Source: Strigops habroptila (Eukaryota > Chordata > Aves > Psittaciformes > Psittacidae). From it: a DNA stretch of 64,000 nt. The notes under the pieces were generated by a model, which made no database searches, was not told the DNA's origin, and saw only the letters and a list, made by a program, of their open reading frames with translations. This document shows positions 62,598-64,000 of the stretch, one piece after another; the first letter of the stretch is position 1; the number at the start of each line of letters is the position of its first letter. A program made the position numbers and the translations under genes. The DNA lies in the NCBI RefSeq assembly GCF_004027225.2, contig NC_044277.2, forward strand, positions 32,228,495 to 32,292,494, in the 5' to 3' direction.

Positions 62598-64000
62598 GTG
62601 TGCGCCGGAAAGCCACCTACTAGTTTAACTTGCGTTTCACTGCCAGGAGACAAATAGATGGAAGAAATAATGTTTAACTTCCATTTATTTTTTGAGAAAC
62701 TCAGCCACTGGCATGGAAAACTCTATTGCTGCTTAAATCTGAATCAGCCAAATCTCAAATTTAGCACTGAAAATATTCCTGCGTTCAGAAGAAAAGGCTG
62801 AGGATTTTTATAATGCTCAAGGAGTACATAATTTTGGAGCCTTCTCTTGCAAACTCTATTTCCTTTTCTCTCTGTATTTTAAAGATGAAGATAACTTCAT
62901 CCGCAAGCACAGAAAGAAGAGAGTAAATGCATCAGACATGGAAAGATTATTTTTAATTAGGTGTAAACCGATTTCAGTAAGGACAAGTAGTACAACCAAG
63001 TGGTCAGAATTGGCCTCGTGTCTTCAATATAATTTATGGAATTTTTTGTTATATATAATTGTAACCTAAGAAGTGATACTGGCTTAATGGGGCTAGAGCA
63101 GGCTTTTAAAATTATAGCTGTTCCAACACAAAGGAATTGCCTCAAAAATATCTGAATTGGATGATTTGCTTTTTAATTACTCAGCAAGTACACTGAGAGC
63201 AGTTTCAACAGTCAGGCAAATAACATTTAAAAACACTGATGGCTTAATATGATCTATAACTGATGGCTTAATATGATCTAGAATGTCATCCTATGATGGA
63301 AAACAGCAGTAATAGTCTTGGAAGACATTTAGACTTTTAAATACATTCTTTCAGCTAGAACTTAGGAAACATCTGGAAGGGTAGCACGAATTACTTTCTT
63401 TTTATTTGCAGTATTAGGATGACTTTATTAGCAACAAGATTTAGTTATGACAAAGAGCACTGCTAATACAAAAGGATTAATTTGAATTTTGCTGCCTTTT
63501 TTTTTTAATTCAGTCATTTTTAAGCCTCAAATACTATGCCCTTCATTATTTGAAAACAAGTACCTGTCAGTTTACGTTACAAACTTCTCCTTGGACTAAA
63601 AATATTTAAATCCAATTTCTGCATACTCAGACTGCAGAACTAACCAGTCTAGTCATACACACACACAAAAAAAGGCCTAATCCTCTTTTCACTTGAGCTA
63701 AAAGTGACTTTCTTTGCAGTGCTTAAAATCAAGAGGTATGTTTTTAAAGGCATAAGATGTAAACAGTACTCTGCAGGAGATTACCTTTTGCTTCCCCACC
63801 TTACATGTTGACAGAATCCATTTGAACAACTAACTGCTAGTATCTTCTTTAAGTCAGTTCAGATACAACACCTCTTTACAATGGCATATTCACAGAGCAA
63901 ATCTTACGCTAAGGCACTTCTTCCCCCAGTAAGAGAAAGGCTTCTAGCTCTCGACCTCTGGGGACAGGGCTGCTCAGAGTGGGGCTCTAGATTAAGAAAC
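62598..64000. other. Unique non-coding DNA, no gene recognised
   Basis: AT-rich sequence without recognisable genes or elements. A short 24-bp-period duplication lies at 63235-63280, and CACACACA-A8 low-complexity sequence near 63657-63674. Confidence 0.55.
63235..63280. repeat. Exact 22-bp direct repeat, period 24
   Basis: The 22 bases starting ACTGATGGCTTAATATG at 63235-63256 recur exactly at 63259-63280, with a 2-base spacer. Confidence 0.92.

Noticed and set aside
1-64000. CRISPR arrays, operons, riboswitches, phage or plasmid modules
   Set aside because: No regularly spaced repeats with unique spacers, no dense gene arrays and no ribosome-binding-site context; the repeat content is that of a bird nuclear genome.

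Overview
The window looks like vertebrate, almost certainly avian, nuclear DNA. It is AT-rich, with frequent stops in all six frames, no operon-like packing, and many short homopolymer and microsatellite tracts. The dispersed repeats are bird-like: CR1 LINE fragments, two of which keep the typical CR1 3' end with its ATTCTATGAT-type octamer repeats, and two copies of one LTR family of the kind found in bird genomes. I found no exon, tRNA, rRNA, recognisable small RNA, CpG island or bacterial feature that I can support. The window is best read as a gene desert or the inside of a very large intron.

Layout: 1-5241 is unique non-coding DNA. 5242-6987 holds a short CR1 3' end (minus strand), an A19 tract, an ancient CR1/L3-like fragment (minus) and a truncated LTR copy (plus). 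6988-13743 is mostly unique sequence with a moderately GC-rich stop-poor patch near 8.2-8.7 kb. 13744-14098 is a good CR1 3' end (minus) followed by an AT-rich simple tract. 14176-24136 is unique DNA with an (AAAC)n tract. 24137-25444 holds two CR1-type elements in opposite orientation, one ancient (minus) and one younger (plus). 25445-38005 is unique DNA with simple repeats.

The most structured part is 38006-40900: a decayed endogenous retrovirus on the minus strand. It keeps integrase remnants, a C-terminal Env-like open frame with a transmembrane segment, and a 3' LTR whose last part is a 16-bp tandem array. A second, unrelated LTR (plus strand, 39728 to about 40680) lies inside the integrase region, so this is a nested insertion. 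The integrase is broken by stops, frameshifts and loss of a catalytic Asp, so no retroviral protein can be made from it.

40901-64000 is again mostly unique non-coding DNA. It contains an exact 74-bp tandem duplication at 46620-46767, a G16-A-G5 tract at 61850-61871, and an internal CR1 fragment at 62310-62597 that has lost its 3' end. No gene network can be described because no host gene was recognised. I found no convincing new biological system; the nested retroviral fossil, its Env-like frame and the exact duplication are the items most worth checking.
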